A stretch of 38,279 nucleotides of DNA from Acidobacteriota bacterium (GTDB lineage Bacteria; Acidobacteriota; Terriglobia; 20CM-2-55-15). Every line of letters starts with the position of its first letter. Positions within the stretch are counted from its first letter, which is position 1. Made by a program: the position numbers and the translations under genes. The notes beneath the pieces were generated by a model. The model ran no database searches. It saw nothing but the letters and a program-made list of their open reading frames with translations, and had not been told where the DNA came from. This document shows positions 1 through 8,917 of this stretch, piece after piece. Where the stretch lies: the NCBI GenBank assembly GCA_003223875.1, contig QHWY01000236.1, positions 1 through 38,279 of the forward strand. The letters run 5' to 3'.

Positions 1-53
1 GAAGTGCGTGCTCAAACCGCTTAATTCGACGGGCGTCCTTGAACGTTTTCATG

Positions 54-318
54 GCAGCCCATGGCAGAACTCTTGAGGGGGACGGGTTGCGAGCGCCATG
101 GGCCCAGATCGGCGGAGACGCGACGCAGGCGATGCTCTTTCATCGCCGAGGAGCGGCGAGCACCGAGATGGGCCCATGCCGCCGCAACCCGAAGGGCGCA
201 TGGCGGTTGCGGGCAGCATGCCTCGTCGCCGATGAAAGAGCATCGACTCCTCGGCGCTCCTAGCCTTCTACCCGCAAGCGCCATGCGCGCGCTCCCTCGG
301 AGTTCTGCCACGGGCTGC
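54..318. repeat. Large imperfect foldback (inverted repeat), about 265 bp
   Basis: The outer arms 54-72 and 300-318 are complementary at 18 of 19 positions (GCAGCCC[A/G]TGGCAGAACTC). The inner arms 130-145 and 230-245 match perfectly (CGATGCTCTTTCATCG), and both pairs are symmetrical about position 187. The sequence between the arm pairs still aligns in part, so the whole segment can fold into one long interrupted hairpin. Every reading frame across it is open only because of its base composition, and none looks like a protein. It may be a foldback or MITE-like element, or a paired copy of a REP-type repeat. I see no gene in 1-328. Confidence 0.75.
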
Positions 319-328
319 TAGCGTTCGT

Positions 329-817
329 CTACTGCTCTTTCCCTCCCATCTGCACTTCAAACCCCTCGGGATCCTGGACGTGGAAACTTCCTTCGGTCGT
401 GCGTATCTGCAGTCCACGGCGCTTCAGTTCGGCTTCGACGGCAGGCTTCACACTCTTATCCGTGTCCCAGCCGGCGATCGTGTACGCAATGTGATCCACC
501 TTTCCTGCGGGCGTACGGTTCCGAACGATCAGAATATTGTCCCCAAAGGACAGACGGCATTGCATTCCGTCGTCTCTGGATACCTTCATCCCGAACAGAC
601 CCGAGTAAAAGTCGCGCAGCTTGGTGTAGTCCTTACATGGGTAGGAAACGTGGTTAATGGCGGTCGCTCTGGCCACATAGCCTTCTGCCGGCGCCGCTGC
701 AGACGCGGTCGCAGCCGATGCGGCCGTTGCCGCCAGAGCCAGACTCTGGATGAGCTGCCGGCGCGACATCTTTCCCTGTTCGAAGTCTTGAAGCAACTTT
801 GCAATGATGTTTTCCAT
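329..817 (-). CDS. Tat-exported VOC (glyoxalase/bleomycin-resistance fold) protein
   Basis: 162 residues. The N-terminus carries a twin-arginine signal (SRRQLIQ at about residues 18-24, followed by an Ala-rich hydrophobic stretch to about residue 45), so the product is probably exported folded. The rest is a single vicinal-oxygen-chelate domain (INHVSYPCKDYTKLRDFY, later KVDHIAYTI and VQDPEGFEVQM). VOC proteins usually bind a metal through His/Glu pairs. The His of INHVSY, the His of VDHIAY and the Glu of GFEVQM are present, so a metal site is plausible. The substrate cannot be read from the sequence. The ATG at 817 is preceded by a GGGAGG Shine-Dalgarno with 5 nt spacing. It is divergent from the M28 peptidase gene. 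Confidence 0.85.
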   Translation of the reverse strand: MENIIAKLLQDFEQGKMSRRQLIQSLALAATAASAATASAAAPAEGYVARATAINHVSYPCKDYTKLRDFYSGLFGMKVSRDDGMQCRLSFGDNILIVRNRTPAGKVDHIAYTIAGWDTDKSVKPAVEAELKRRGLQIRTTEGSFHVQDPEGFEVQMGGKEQ

Positions 818-891
818 ATCATCCTCCCTTGGCGCTTCTTCTACGTTGAATCTTTGCCGGTTCGCAAGTTATTTCGAGTGCCTTTTATTGG

Positions 892-897
892 TATAAT
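892..897 (+). promoter_or_regulatory. Candidate -10 box for the M28 peptidase gene
   Basis: A perfect TATAAT lies 24 nt before the ATG at 922, in an AT-rich gap between two divergent genes. The -35 region (about 869-874, TTATTT) is weak. The ATG has no strong Shine-Dalgarno, and the leader would be only about 15-20 nt. Confidence 0.4.
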
Positions 898-921
898 CCG
901 GCGAAATTTCTAAGAACCTTT

Positions 922-1902
922 ATGCGCTTATCAGGAACGTTATTTTTTGCGGTCCTACTTTCAACCCAGACCACCAACAATCCCTCAGATCGCGCGCAGC
1001 AGGTGGTTGGGCGCCTCGACTTAAATGGGTACAAGGCGCACATCAAAGGACTATCGCAATTCGGCGATCGCATACAGGGCAGCCAGCGCAACCGCGATGC
1101 GATCGACTGGCTGGAAAAGCAACTGCGTAGTTTCGGGTACACGAATGTCGAACGGCATCGGTTCGCCTCAACCAGTGGACCATTGGAAAACATTTACGCC
1201 ACAAAGGTCGGCGCGACGACACCCGGGGAGATGTACATCGTCTCAGCACACATGGATGGGCGGGGCGGGGGTGAGGCAGCGGACGACGACGCGTCCGGGT
1301 GCGCGATTATCCTCGAACTCGCTCGAGTTTTAGCAATGCCGGACGTCCGAACGAATCGCTCGGTGAGATTCATTTTTTGGAATAACGAGGAATTCGGAAT
1401 GGACGGCAGCGGAACTTATGTGAGCGAGAGGGCACCATTGCAGGCCACACCGGCCGAACCGAAGTGGCTCGGAATCATTCAGCACGACATGATGATGTAC
1501 GACCACGGCATGCCTCCAGCGGCGAAGCAGAGCCCTAAAGCCGATATCAACATTGATTACCAGAGGAATTCGTCAAAATCGGCCGAGTCCGCGAAGCTGG
1601 CAGCCGTGCTTCAGGAGGCGAACCGGTCGTATGCTCGGGATTATCCTGCAACCGTCGGGACGAATATGGCCGGGACGGACTCGATACGGTTTGAAGACGT
1701 TGTTGCCTCCGTCAGCGTTCGCGAAAACGAGAGAGTGACGGGAATTGTTATGGGCTCAAACCCCCATCATCATCAGCCGACGGACAAATACGAGAGTTAC
1801 GCCGAAGAAGACTTTCGGTTTGGCTTTACCTCCGCAAAGACAACCCTGGGTGCTCTTGGAGAATTGGTGGGCATCAATCTCGCAGGTGGAGCCAAGGATT
1901 GA
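922..1902 (+). CDS. Secreted M28-family metallopeptidase
   Basis: 326 residues with an N-terminal hydrophobic export segment (about 1-17). The M28 di-zinc aminopeptidase pattern is visible: HMDGRG with ligands H110 and D112, the bridging-Asp region ADDDASG (121-125), the catalytic Glu pair in NNEEFG (E156/E157), and a late His cluster in SNPHHHQPTDKY. The family hydrolyses peptides from the N-terminus in the periplasm or outside the cell. It is a paralogue of the gene at 29566-30750: both share LTQFGDR/LSQFGDR, the RNRxAIDWxEQQL-type block, NNEE and RENER. This copy lacks the Pro-rich insertion of about 50 residues found in the other. The substrate is unknown. Confidence 0.9.
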   Translation: MRLSGTLFFAVLLSTQTTNNPSDRAQQVVGRLDLNGYKAHIKGLSQFGDRIQGSQRNRDAIDWLEKQLRSFGYTNVERHRFASTSGPLENIYATKVGATTPGEMYIVSAHMDGRGGGEAADDDASGCAIILELARVLAMPDVRTNRSVRFIFWNNEEFGMDGSGTYVSERAPLQATPAEPKWLGIIQHDMMMYDHGMPPAAKQSPKADINIDYQRNSSKSAESAKLAAVLQEANRSYARDYPATVGTNMAGTDSIRFEDVVASVSVRENERVTGIVMGSNPHHHQPTDKYESYAEEDFRFGFTSAKTTLGALGELVGINLAGGAKD

Positions 1903-1914
1903 GACCGTACGAAG

Positions 1915-2103
1915 TGTGAACGAATTGTTTCGCCGCGAAGCGGCGACAGAAAGGTAGCCCAGGGCGGCAGCCCTGGGAAGACGTAGAGTGATCGAAAAGC
2001 CCCGGAGGGCCGCAGAATCTATCGCCCTCAGGGCTTTCCGCTGCGACGAACATTACCCAGGGCTTTCGCCCCGGGCTAATGTGTTGACGCCGCTTCGCGG
2101 CTA
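1915..2103. repeat. Dispersed intergenic repeat, family A, copy 1
   Basis: This segment begins with GTGTGAACGAATTGTTTCGC and a CGCCGCGAAGCGGCG palindrome. It then has AGCCCAGGGC/GCCCTGGG palindromic blocks and ends with GTTGACGCCGCTTCGCGGCT. Both ends recur in reverse orientation at 12098-12403, and the right-hand end recurs at 34077. It is highly structured and non-coding. Confidence 0.8.
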
Positions 2104-2110
2104 TATCGGA

Positions 2111-2126
2111 TAGACCACCGCTACAG
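2111..2126. repeat. Dispersed repeat family B edge (CTGTAGCGGTGGTCTA)
   Basis: Read on the minus strand this is CTGTAGCGGTGGTCTA, the same edge found at 17185, 17259 and 22295. The TAG in it is the stop codon of the glycosyltransferase gene ending at 2121. Confidence 0.7.
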
Positions 2127-3275
2127 CCGTACCATCTTTCCGTCGGTAACGAGACGGTAGCGCTCGTTCCGCCACGTGATTTCGTCGCCGGCGAAGCTTG
2201 CGCACCATACGAAAAATCCCAGGAGATCACGGAGCGGATAAAGCCAGCAGAAGCGCAGAGCTTGTGGATCGCCAATGACAGCCCATCCGATTGCAACCGA
2301 TTGGAGCATCCGATTCAGAAATGCCCAGGCCAGAAAAATGCCTCCGACAGGCGAGCCATACAGCGCGGTCCCAGTAAACAAGCCGAGTAACCCGAAAGGC
2401 ATCGCGTATGTGAGACCGGTTCCGATATGCCCGGCGTGGCGGGAGAATCGCGTGCTTCTCATCCAACGCACCTGGTGCGCAAGCGATGCTCGCGCCGATG
2501 TGTTCATGGCCACATGATCGATGAAGTGCCGCGACAGCACCACACGCTTTCCCAAGTGAAATGCAAGCTTTCCCAGAAGGTAGTCGTCCGCGCAATACGA
2601 TCCTAGCGAACGAATGCCGCCGATCGATTCAAGGACGTCTCTGCGCGTTGCCATCGTCGGCCCTAGGGCGAATCGCATGCCTTCAAGCATGTTGGCGATA
2701 AGAACTCCGGATGTCATTTCAATCGACATGCCGAGGGCTTCTAATACAGACCAGAAACCGCCGGCCGCAACGCCGCGATAAAGACACGTCACGACACCAA
2801 CTGCCGAATCCAGCAGGGGGGTGACGACTTGCTCGAGACAATCCGGGCTCACATGAACATCACTGTCGGTGATTACCAGATACATTCCAGCGGCCGATAC
2901 CATTTTTTCCAACGCAAAGATTTTCGCGTTCGGGTATTCCGGTTCCCCTGACAAGACAACAGACGTTTTCACTTCCGGATATTTGAGCCGAAGGCCTTCA
3001 ACGATTCGAAGCGCGGGATCGTCCTTGTGCCGGGCCCCAAAGACGATTTCAAATTTCGGATAGTCCTGCCGGAAAAAACTTTCCAGATTGCCTTCCAGCA
3101 TCGGTTCCATCCCGTGCAGGGGCTTCAGTACACTGACAAACGGCAACTCCGTTACGGGTTGCCTTTCACTTCCAGATTCTCTGCGGAACCGTCGCGCCGC
3201 TATGAGGGCCAGAAGCAAATAGACGGTGCTCGAGAAGAGTCCCAGAATCGAGCAGACGAAAAGTACGCGGATCAT
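2121..3275 (-). CDS. hpnI: HpnI-like / ceramide-glucosyltransferase-type GT21 glycosyltransferase
   Basis: 384 residues. An N-terminal transmembrane helix (about 4-26) is followed by a GT-A domain: VSVLKPLHGMEP, then the DxD motif in ITDSDVHVSPDCL, then an EDD-like region (GSYCADDYLLG), then the QVRWMRS block equivalent to (Q/R)xxRW. Hydrophobic segments follow at the C-terminus. This architecture is that of ceramide glucosyltransferases and of bacterial HpnI, which adds N-acetylglucosamine to bacteriohopanetetrol. No other hopanoid gene is present, so the acceptor lipid is inferred. The start overlaps the stop of the upstream ArnT-like gene by 4 bases (ATGA), so it is probably translationally coupled. 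The stop codon TAG lies in a dispersed repeat. Confidence 0.78.
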   Translation of the reverse strand: MIRVLFVCSILGLFSSTVYLLLALIAARRFRRESGSERQPVTELPFVSVLKPLHGMEPMLEGNLESFFRQDYPKFEIVFGARHKDDPALRIVEGLRLKYPEVKTSVVLSGEPEYPNAKIFALEKMVSAAGMYLVITDSDVHVSPDCLEQVVTPLLDSAVGVVTCLYRGVAAGGFWSVLEALGMSIEMTSGVLIANMLEGMRFALGPTMATRRDVLESIGGIRSLGSYCADDYLLGKLAFHLGKRVVLSRHFIDHVAMNTSARASLAHQVRWMRSTRFSRHAGHIGTGLTYAMPFGLLGLFTGTALYGSPVGGIFLAWAFLNRMLQSVAIGWAVIGDPQALRFCWLYPLRDLLGFFVWCASFAGDEITWRNERYRLVTDGKMVRL

Positions 3276-5023
3276 GAACGCCTGTTCGTGAGCAGATATT
3301 TTCCACCGCTCGCAGCAACAACCTGGACCGTAGAGGCGCCGATCAACTGATGAATGCGCGGGAGATCCTCATGGTTAGCGAGTAGATAATAGCGATCAGC
3401 GCTTTGCCATAACGCCTGTAAGTCGGAATCACCAATGAACACCTGCGCAGCACCGGGAGCATACGATCCATATTCCAGATTGTCCTTCCTGCCGTTCCAG
3501 AGCAGCGCCTGACGATTCGTGTAAAACAAGATCGATGAAAAAGCGTAATACGCGTCGGCCTCGATCAGTTTCCCAGGAGGGGCGTTCGTGAGAGCATCGG
3601 CAAGAGGCTTCGAGCCGAGATAAGGATCGAAGACGATCATGGCCAGACGCGCGGCATGAAAGAAGAGAATCATTGCTGCGGCCATCACGAAGAAACAACG
3701 GCGCTGGTTGGGCCAACAGCGTGCAATGCCGATGGCTCCCATCAGTACGGCCACTCCCGCGATAAATAACGGCAGCCGCAAGTAGGCGAAAGATGGAAGC
3801 GTGAGATCACCCATATGTCCTAAGGACAAGGTGTATAGCTCCGGATGTTGGTTGAGAGCTGCCGAGATATCTCCGGGTGCCGGCAACGTTCGAACTTTCC
3901 AAAGGATGATTCCGATCACTAGAGCGGCCAATAACAGCAGTATGCCCCACGCCCTGGTGCCGCGTTTGATCCAGACATGTTCGGCGCTCATCGCTGACCC
4001 GACGAGCAATGCTAGAGCGGGATAGATCGGCAGCGAATAATATTCCTGGGTTGTTGAGAAGCTGAAGAAAGCCATCACGAACCCTGCCCAGCACAGCGCC
4101 AGCAGCCGTGTCCGGCCTGCTCTATCCACAGCCGTATAAGACAGCCGGGCGGCAGCCGGAAAGTAAAAGCTCCACGGCATTAACCACACAAGGTGGAGAG
4201 TCCAAAATAGAAAGCGAGGCACCGTGTTGTAATCGCGCGGATAACGGAGATTCAGAAACCGCAACACGTGTTCATTCATGAAATAAAACCAGAAGAAGCC
4301 GTGATACTGGCCCGGCACGCTACGGAATGTAAAATCGAAGATCGGCGGGTTCCGCAACGTGGCCAAGATGACCCACGGCGCCGTAATCACAATGACGATT
4401 CCTGCGCCCCAGAACGGACGCAGACGCCGCCACGCTTCCGCTGAAAAGAGTTGGCGCGTGACGGCCATATAGACGAAGGCGGCTCCTGCCGGAAATACAA
4501 TCGCGATCAGGCCCTTCAGAAGAAATCCGACTCCAACGAATACAGCAAACAGCATTGCCCACAAGCGCGTATTGCGCTCACCGGGGTCGAGCGTGCGCAG
4601 GAAAAACCACATCGCCATCGTGAGTGTCAGCGTGAGCGTTGCGTCTGGAATGAGAATCCGGGTGAACAGAAACAGACCAATACACGTGCTCAAAACCAGC
4701 CCGGAATAAAAGCCCGCATCGCTTCCAAAAGCCCATCGGCCAAACCGCGCCGTGACCCAACACAAGCAAACCACCATCAAAACCAGAGGCAGCCGTCCCG
4801 CCCAGTCGTGTACGCCAAAGAGACTGAACGACGCCGCGATAAGCCAATAGTTCAGCGGCGACTTTTCAAGATAAGCGATGCCGTTGAGGCGCGCCGTAAC
4901 CCAATCGCCGGACTGAAGCATGTTGCGAGCGATCTGCGCCTGCACAGCATCGACGTCATCCATAAGATGAGGGGGACTGAATGCGCAGCCAAGGAAAATG
5001 ACAGCGGCGATGAGGACGACCAT
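3272..5023 (-). CDS. ArnT-like membrane glycosyltransferase (GT39/GT83 type)
   Basis: 583 residues from the ATG at 5023. The frame is open upstream to 5137, but that would put a 38-residue acidic leader inside the end of asnB. The ATG at 5023 shares one base with the asnB stop (TGATG) and opens directly into the first membrane helix (MVVLIAAVIFLG). The sequence shows the family pattern: an early Asp-rich loop (HLMDDVDAVQAQIARNML), then the LNYW segment, many membrane helices, and a soluble C-terminal third. Such enzymes transfer a sugar from polyprenyl phosphate to lipid or protein on the periplasmic face. With GT21 and asnB it forms an envelope-glycolipid operon. The donor and acceptor cannot be told from sequence. 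Confidence 0.85.
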   Translation of the reverse strand: MVVLIAAVIFLGCAFSPPHLMDDVDAVQAQIARNMLQSGDWVTARLNGIAYLEKSPLNYWLIAASFSLFGVHDWAGRLPLVLMVVCLCWVTARFGRWAFGSDAGFYSGLVLSTCIGLFLFTRILIPDATLTLTLTMAMWFFLRTLDPGERNTRLWAMLFAVFVGVGFLLKGLIAIVFPAGAAFVYMAVTRQLFSAEAWRRLRPFWGAGIVIVITAPWVILATLRNPPIFDFTFRSVPGQYHGFFWFYFMNEHVLRFLNLRYPRDYNTVPRFLFWTLHLVWLMPWSFYFPAAARLSYTAVDRAGRTRLLALCWAGFVMAFFSFSTTQEYYSLPIYPALALLVGSAMSAEHVWIKRGTRAWGILLLLAALVIGIILWKVRTLPAPGDISAALNQHPELYTLSLGHMGDLTLPSFAYLRLPLFIAGVAVLMGAIGIARCWPNQRRCFFVMAAAMILFFHAARLAMIVFDPYLGSKPLADALTNAPPGKLIEADAYYAFSSILFYTNRQALLWNGRKDNLEYGSYAPGAAQVFIGDSDLQALWQSADRYYLLANHEDLPRIHQLIGASTVQVVAASGGKYLLTNRRS

Positions 5024-6939
5024 CAGGTCAGACTTGGAACTGTTGCGGGTGGCGGCGGAACTTTGTACTCGAGCGGTATCGACGGCGATTGAATCCTCCA
5101 CTTCTTCATCCACAGGAACAGGATCATCAAACCCCATAGGTGATAACCCGAGTTCGCGCGTCTTTCAAGATGATCTTTGAGGACAGATTCCACCTCTCCC
5201 CACCGGATTAGACCGGTTTCCTTCACAGACTGTTCGGTTATTACATCTAAGAGTAGCGGTTTTAGCCGTCCACGCAACCATTCATGAGCAGGTATATCGA
5301 ATCCGGTTTTGCCGCGCCGCAAGATGGCGGAAGGGAGCTTGTCTTTCATCAGCTCTCGCAAGATGAATTTCAATTTCGAGCCGCGAATCTTGAAATGTAC
5401 CGGAAGAGATTCGGCAAACTCACAGATGCGGTGATCCAGAAAAGGAGGACGCACCTCGAGCGAATGAGCCATGCTCATGCGATCCACTTTCGAGAGAATG
5501 TCGTCGGGGAGGTAATACTGCCGATCGAATCGTAGATGCCGGTCGAGTTCGGAAGTCCCGGCGACTCGATTGACCAGCCCCGCCAGCGTCTGCCCTTCCG
5601 AATTCAGGAGCAGCCGTTCTTTCTCATCCTCGGAGAACGTTCCTGTCCAGAAGATGTGCGCTTGTTCCGGCGGCATGAATGATCCTTGCAGGAAACGCTT
5701 CAGCTTGTATTCCAGGCTGATCTTCTCATCCGAAACCGGCCAATGGCGCAGGAGATCCATTCCTCGAGCTCGAAGAGTCGCGGGAATCCGCCGGAACCAG
5801 CGCGCGTAACGATCGGCGAGGTAAGTAATGTAGCCGCCGAACAACTCGTCGGCGCCTTCCCCGGAAAGCGCGACGGTAACATCTCTTCGGCTCATTTCAG
5901 CCAGAAACCACACAGGCAGCGCGCCCGCATCGGCGCAGGGCTCATCGGAATAATAGGCGAATTGCTCGATTGCGTTCTCTAAATCGAGACCCTCGTTTAG
6001 GTCCAACTCCACGTGATCCGTGCCGTAACGTTTCGAGATCGCCGCAATATATCCGCTCTCATCGAAGGTGCGCCCCTTGAACGTAATCGAGAAAGTTTTG
6101 AGGCGCGTGGAAGAAATCTCAGATGCATAGTGAACGATAGTTGACGAGTCGATTCCACCGCTCGCCCAGATTCCTAAGGGAACATGCGACACCAAATGCT
6201 CGCGGACAGAATCGCGCAGCAACCCATCCAATTCTTCTTTGGCATCCTCGAGAGTTCGATGGCGAGTTGCAGTGGCAGGTTGCCAGTAGGCGTACGATCT
6301 GGTTTGTCCGTCGGTCCATTCCATAACGTGGCCGGGAGGAAGCTTCTCAATGCCGCGAACCATAGTGTACGGCGCAGGGACGTAGTTCAGACGCAAAAAG
6401 CAATTCAAACCATCCAAGTCGATTTGCCGCTCGACGACCGGATCTTGGAGGATGGCTTTGATTTCGGACCCAAAAAGGAGATCGCTACCGGCGCGGCAGA
6501 AGTAGAGCGGTTTGATACCGATGCGATCTCGCACCAAGACCAAACGTTTTTGCGACCGGATCCAAATCGCAAGTGCAAACATCCCACGCAATCGTTTAAG
6601 ACATTCAATGCCCCATTCACGAAATGCATGTAGCACGACCTCCGTGTCCGTGGACGAAATGAATCGGCAGCCTTTGGCACGAAGCTGATCCCGCAATTCC
6701 CCGTGATTGTAAATTTCGCCGTTGAATACCAGGATGACGTCGCCGTCTTCGCTAATAACCGGTTGATCTCCGCCGGTGAGATCGATAATCCTCAGCCGCA
6801 CAGCGCCCAAAGAAACATCCGACGATTCGTAGACGCCTTGCTGGTCCGGGCCGCGGTGAACAAGCGTACGGATGGCGTTTCGAATACAACTCGGACTCAC
6901 ACGATGGAACCTATGCGTAAAACCAGCGATGCCGCACAA
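5023..6939 (-). CDS. asnB: Asparagine synthase (glutamine-hydrolysing), AsnB type
   Basis: 638 residues, within the usual length. The start is TTG: the second codon is the Cys that becomes the class II amidotransferase nucleophile (MCGIAGF), and GGAGAG lies about 7 nt upstream. The N-terminal glutaminase half has HRGPDQQG and FNGEIYNH. The C-terminal synthetase half has the ATP-pyrophosphatase loop ASGGIDSS (about residue 255) and SGEGADELFGGY. The gene family makes asparagine or amidates other carboxylates. Its position at the head of an operon with two glycosyltransferases suggests a role in modifying a surface polymer or lipid rather than only in amino-acid supply. That role is inference. 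Confidence 0.92.
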   Translation of the reverse strand: MCGIAGFTHRFHRVSPSCIRNAIRTLVHRGPDQQGVYESSDVSLGAVRLRIIDLTGGDQPVISEDGDVILVFNGEIYNHGELRDQLRAKGCRFISSTDTEVVLHAFREWGIECLKRLRGMFALAIWIRSQKRLVLVRDRIGIKPLYFCRAGSDLLFGSEIKAILQDPVVERQIDLDGLNCFLRLNYVPAPYTMVRGIEKLPPGHVMEWTDGQTRSYAYWQPATATRHRTLEDAKEELDGLLRDSVREHLVSHVPLGIWASGGIDSSTIVHYASEISSTRLKTFSITFKGRTFDESGYIAAISKRYGTDHVELDLNEGLDLENAIEQFAYYSDEPCADAGALPVWFLAEMSRRDVTVALSGEGADELFGGYITYLADRYARWFRRIPATLRARGMDLLRHWPVSDEKISLEYKLKRFLQGSFMPPEQAHIFWTGTFSEDEKERLLLNSEGQTLAGLVNRVAGTSELDRHLRFDRQYYLPDDILSKVDRMSMAHSLEVRPPFLDHRICEFAESLPVHFKIRGSKLKFILRELMKDKLPSAILRRGKTGFDIPAHEWLRGRLKPLLLDVITEQSVKETGLIRWGEVESVLKDHLERRANSGYHLWGLMILFLWMKKWRIQSPSIPLEYKVPPPPATVPSLT

Positions 6940-7050
6940 GGACTCTCTCCGCTCAAACAGAATAGGCGCACTCGGAACTCAGGAAGGAAGGCGAGTCCGA
7001 ATGCAAAGTAGCTCAAAACGGGCGAAATTGATTTCCGCTCTCGGGGGCGG

Positions 7051-7056
7051 ATTATA
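7051..7056 (-). promoter_or_regulatory. Candidate -10 box upstream of asnB operon
   Basis: TATAAT on the minus strand, about 110 nt before the asnB TTG, in the gap between the esterase and asnB genes. I see no convincing -35. It may drive the asnB-ArnT-GT21 operon. Confidence 0.3.
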
Positions 7057-7066
7057 GCTTACTTAT

Positions 7067-7810
7067 TCACCTGTGTTGAGCAAAAAGCCAACCCACCAGG
7101 TCGGGTTCGGTGAAAGCGGGCAACCAAATCTCGTGGGCGAGATTACGGTATTCGGTGTACCGTGGATGTCCTCCCGCCTTTCGAATCGCAGCGATCATTT
7201 TTCGCGATTCGGCCACAGGGATGATCGGGTCGCGAGCTCCGTGGAAGGCCCAGATCGGCACCTTCGCGAGCCGGTAGGCTTGTGACGGATCTCCGGCGCC
7301 GCACAACGCAATCGCGGCAGCAAAAAGATCCGGCCTATGGGTGATGACGTTCCATGTGCCGACGCCACCGTCGGATTGTCCGGCAACATAAATCCGGTTC
7401 GCATCGATGTTGAACTCGGCCCGCACCTCGTCGAGTATTCCGAGGACCAGAAGCATCTCCGGACTGAGCACTTCGATACCGTCAGAAATCCAATTCGTTG
7501 GGCTTTGGGGAACAAGTACGAAAGTTGGATTTCTTGCCTGGTTTTGCGGCTTCGTCCACGTGTGCGTGCCCGGAATCTGATCCCCGGATATCTGTGCCCG
7601 ATTGTTCGTTCCCGCGCCGCCCGCACCGTGCAGCCACAAAACCAGAGGGTACTGTTTGTCTTTGTCATAGGCCGGGGGAACAAACAGACGGTACGGCATC
7701 CTTTGCTTCGCCGCATTCGTGTAGACGCGTCCGATGAAACTATCGACCACATCTTGGGCTGCGCACGGCAATGCGAGCAGGAGTACAAAAGTTGCTGTGA
7801 GGAACCGCAT
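7067..7810 (-). CDS. Secreted alpha/beta-hydrolase esterase (PHB-depolymerase/dienelactone-hydrolase-like)
   Basis: 247 residues from the ATG at 7810. The frame runs back to 7849, but those 13 extra residues are translated repeat sequence, and the 7810 start gives a clean signal peptide ([19 protein letters not shown]). The fold is alpha/beta-hydrolase: [12 protein letters not shown] (oxyanion region), nucleophile elbow GQSDGG, acid in [10 protein letters not shown], His in NLAHEIW. Homologues cleave ester bonds in polyesters or plant-wall esters. The real substrate is unknown. Confidence 0.85.
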   Translation of the reverse strand: MRFLTATFVLLLALPCAAQDVVDSFIGRVYTNAAKQRMPYRLFVPPAYDKDKQYPLVLWLHGAGGAGTNNRAQISGDQIPGTHTWTKPQNQARNPTFVLVPQSPTNWISDGIEVLSPEMLLVLGILDEVRAEFNIDANRIYVAGQSDGGVGTWNVITHRPDLFAAAIALCGAGDPSQAYRLAKVPIWAFHGARDPIIPVAESRKMIAAIRKAGGHPRYTEYRNLAHEIWLPAFTEPDLVGWLFAQHR

Positions 7811-7825
7811 CCGAACGAATATTTG

Positions 7826-7851
7826 GCCACAAAAAGGCACAAGACACACAA
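7826..7851. repeat. Dispersed repeat family E, copy 1
   Basis: GCCACAAAAAGGCACAAGAC, followed by ACACAA. The same core occurs at 14800 and, as a full inverted pair, at 27824-27888. Here it lies between the start of the esterase gene and the divergent quinone oxidoreductase gene. Confidence 0.7.
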
Positions 7852-7884
7852 GAAATTGAAATAGAATTTCCGCGGGAGAAACTC

Positions 7885-8865
7885 ATGAAGGCTGTACGCA
7901 TTCACAATTATGGCGGTTCTGAGGTTCTGAAGTACGAAGACGCACCCGCGCCTGTTGCCGGAAAAGGCGAAGCGGTGGTGAAGATCGCCGCGGCCGGTTT
8001 GAATTTCGTCGATATTTACTACCGGAGCGGCCTTTATAAAGCGCCGCAACTGCCATTCATTCCCGGGCAGGAGGCGGCCGGAACGGTTGCTTCAATCGGC
8101 GAAGGAGTCTCTGAGGTGAAGCCGGGCGATCGCGTTGCGTACGCGATGACCCAAGGCTCGTATGCGGAGTTCGCCGTCGTCCCCGCCTGGAAGCTCGTAC
8201 AACTGCCCGACAACGTTGACTTCAAGCTCGGCGCCGCCATCATGTTGCAGGGAATGACCGCGCATTATCTGACGCACAGCACGTTTAATCTGAAGCGGGG
8301 CCAAACGGCCGTCGTCCACGCCGGCGCCGGCGGTGTCGGCCTATTGTTGATCCAGATTGCGAAAAAGCTTGGCGCAACCGTGTTCACGACGGTCGGCAAT
8401 GAAGCCAAAGCGGAGCTGGCGCGTGGCGCAGGCGCCGACCAAGTCATCATCTATTCCAAGCAGGATTTTGAAACCGAAGTGAAGCGGCTCACCGGAGCCC
8501 GCGGCGTAGACGTCGTTTACGATTCCGTCGGAGCATCGACGTTCGAGAAAAGTCTGAACTGTTTGCGCCCTCGCGGATATCTGGTCTATTACGGACACTC
8601 CAGCGGGCCCGTCCCTCCTTTCGATCCTGCGATTTTGGTAGCGAAGGGCTCGCTGTTTCTTACACGGCCGTCACTGGCGCATTATGCAGCAACGCGGGAA
8701 GAAGTTCTGTCTCGCGCAAATGATCTCTTCCGATGGGTCGGCAATGGCGAATTGAAGGTGCGGATCGGACACATGTTTCGATTGTCCGAAGCTCGAAAGG
8801 CGCACGACGAATTGGCCGGCAGGCGGACGACGGGAAAGGTGCTCTTGCTTCCAAATGACAATTGA
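7885..8865 (+). CDS. NADPH:quinone oxidoreductase, zinc-free MDR family (QorA-like)
   Basis: 326 residues, the normal family length. The N-terminal catalytic domain ([42 protein letters not shown]) lacks the zinc-binding residues of alcohol dehydrogenases. The Rossmann domain has [19 protein letters not shown] (about residues 147-165), and [12 protein letters not shown] suits NADPH. The family reduces quinones by one electron, or enones. A GGGAGA ribosome site precedes the ATG. The stop TGA lies inside the left arm of a 23-bp inverted repeat. Confidence 0.9.
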   Translation: MKAVRIHNYGGSEVLKYEDAPAPVAGKGEAVVKIAAAGLNFVDIYYRSGLYKAPQLPFIPGQEAAGTVASIGEGVSEVKPGDRVAYAMTQGSYAEFAVVPAWKLVQLPDNVDFKLGAAIMLQGMTAHYLTHSTFNLKRGQTAVVHAGAGGVGLLLIQIAKKLGATVFTTVGNEAKAELARGAGADQVIIYSKQDFETEVKRLTGARGVDVVYDSVGASTFEKSLNCLRPRGYLVYYGHSSGPVPPFDPAILVAKGSLFLTRPSLAHYAATREEVLSRANDLFRWVGNGELKVRIGHMFRLSEARKAHDELAGRRTTGKVLLLPNDN

Positions 8866-8916
8866 ACATTGAACAATGACAATTTCTTCGGAATGTTCAA
8901 TGTTCAATTGTCATTT
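8853..8916. repeat. Perfect 23-bp inverted repeat (family D, copy 1)
   Basis: Arms 8853-8875 and 8894-8916 are exact reverse complements (made of TGACAATTG and AACATTGAAC units) around an 18-nt spacer. It sits between two convergent genes and could act as a bidirectional terminator. A second copy at 29448-29521 lies between divergent genes, so termination cannot be its general role. Confidence 0.85.
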
Positions 8917-8917
8917 C

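Noticed and set aside
54..321. Several overlapping open frames in the foldback
   Set aside because: They are open on both strands because of the inverted repeat and base composition; none resembles a protein and no ribosome site fits.
5024..5137. Longer N-terminus for the ArnT-like protein
   Set aside because: The 38 extra residues lie within asnB and are acidic and non-membrane; the TGATG coupling at 5023 gives a better start.
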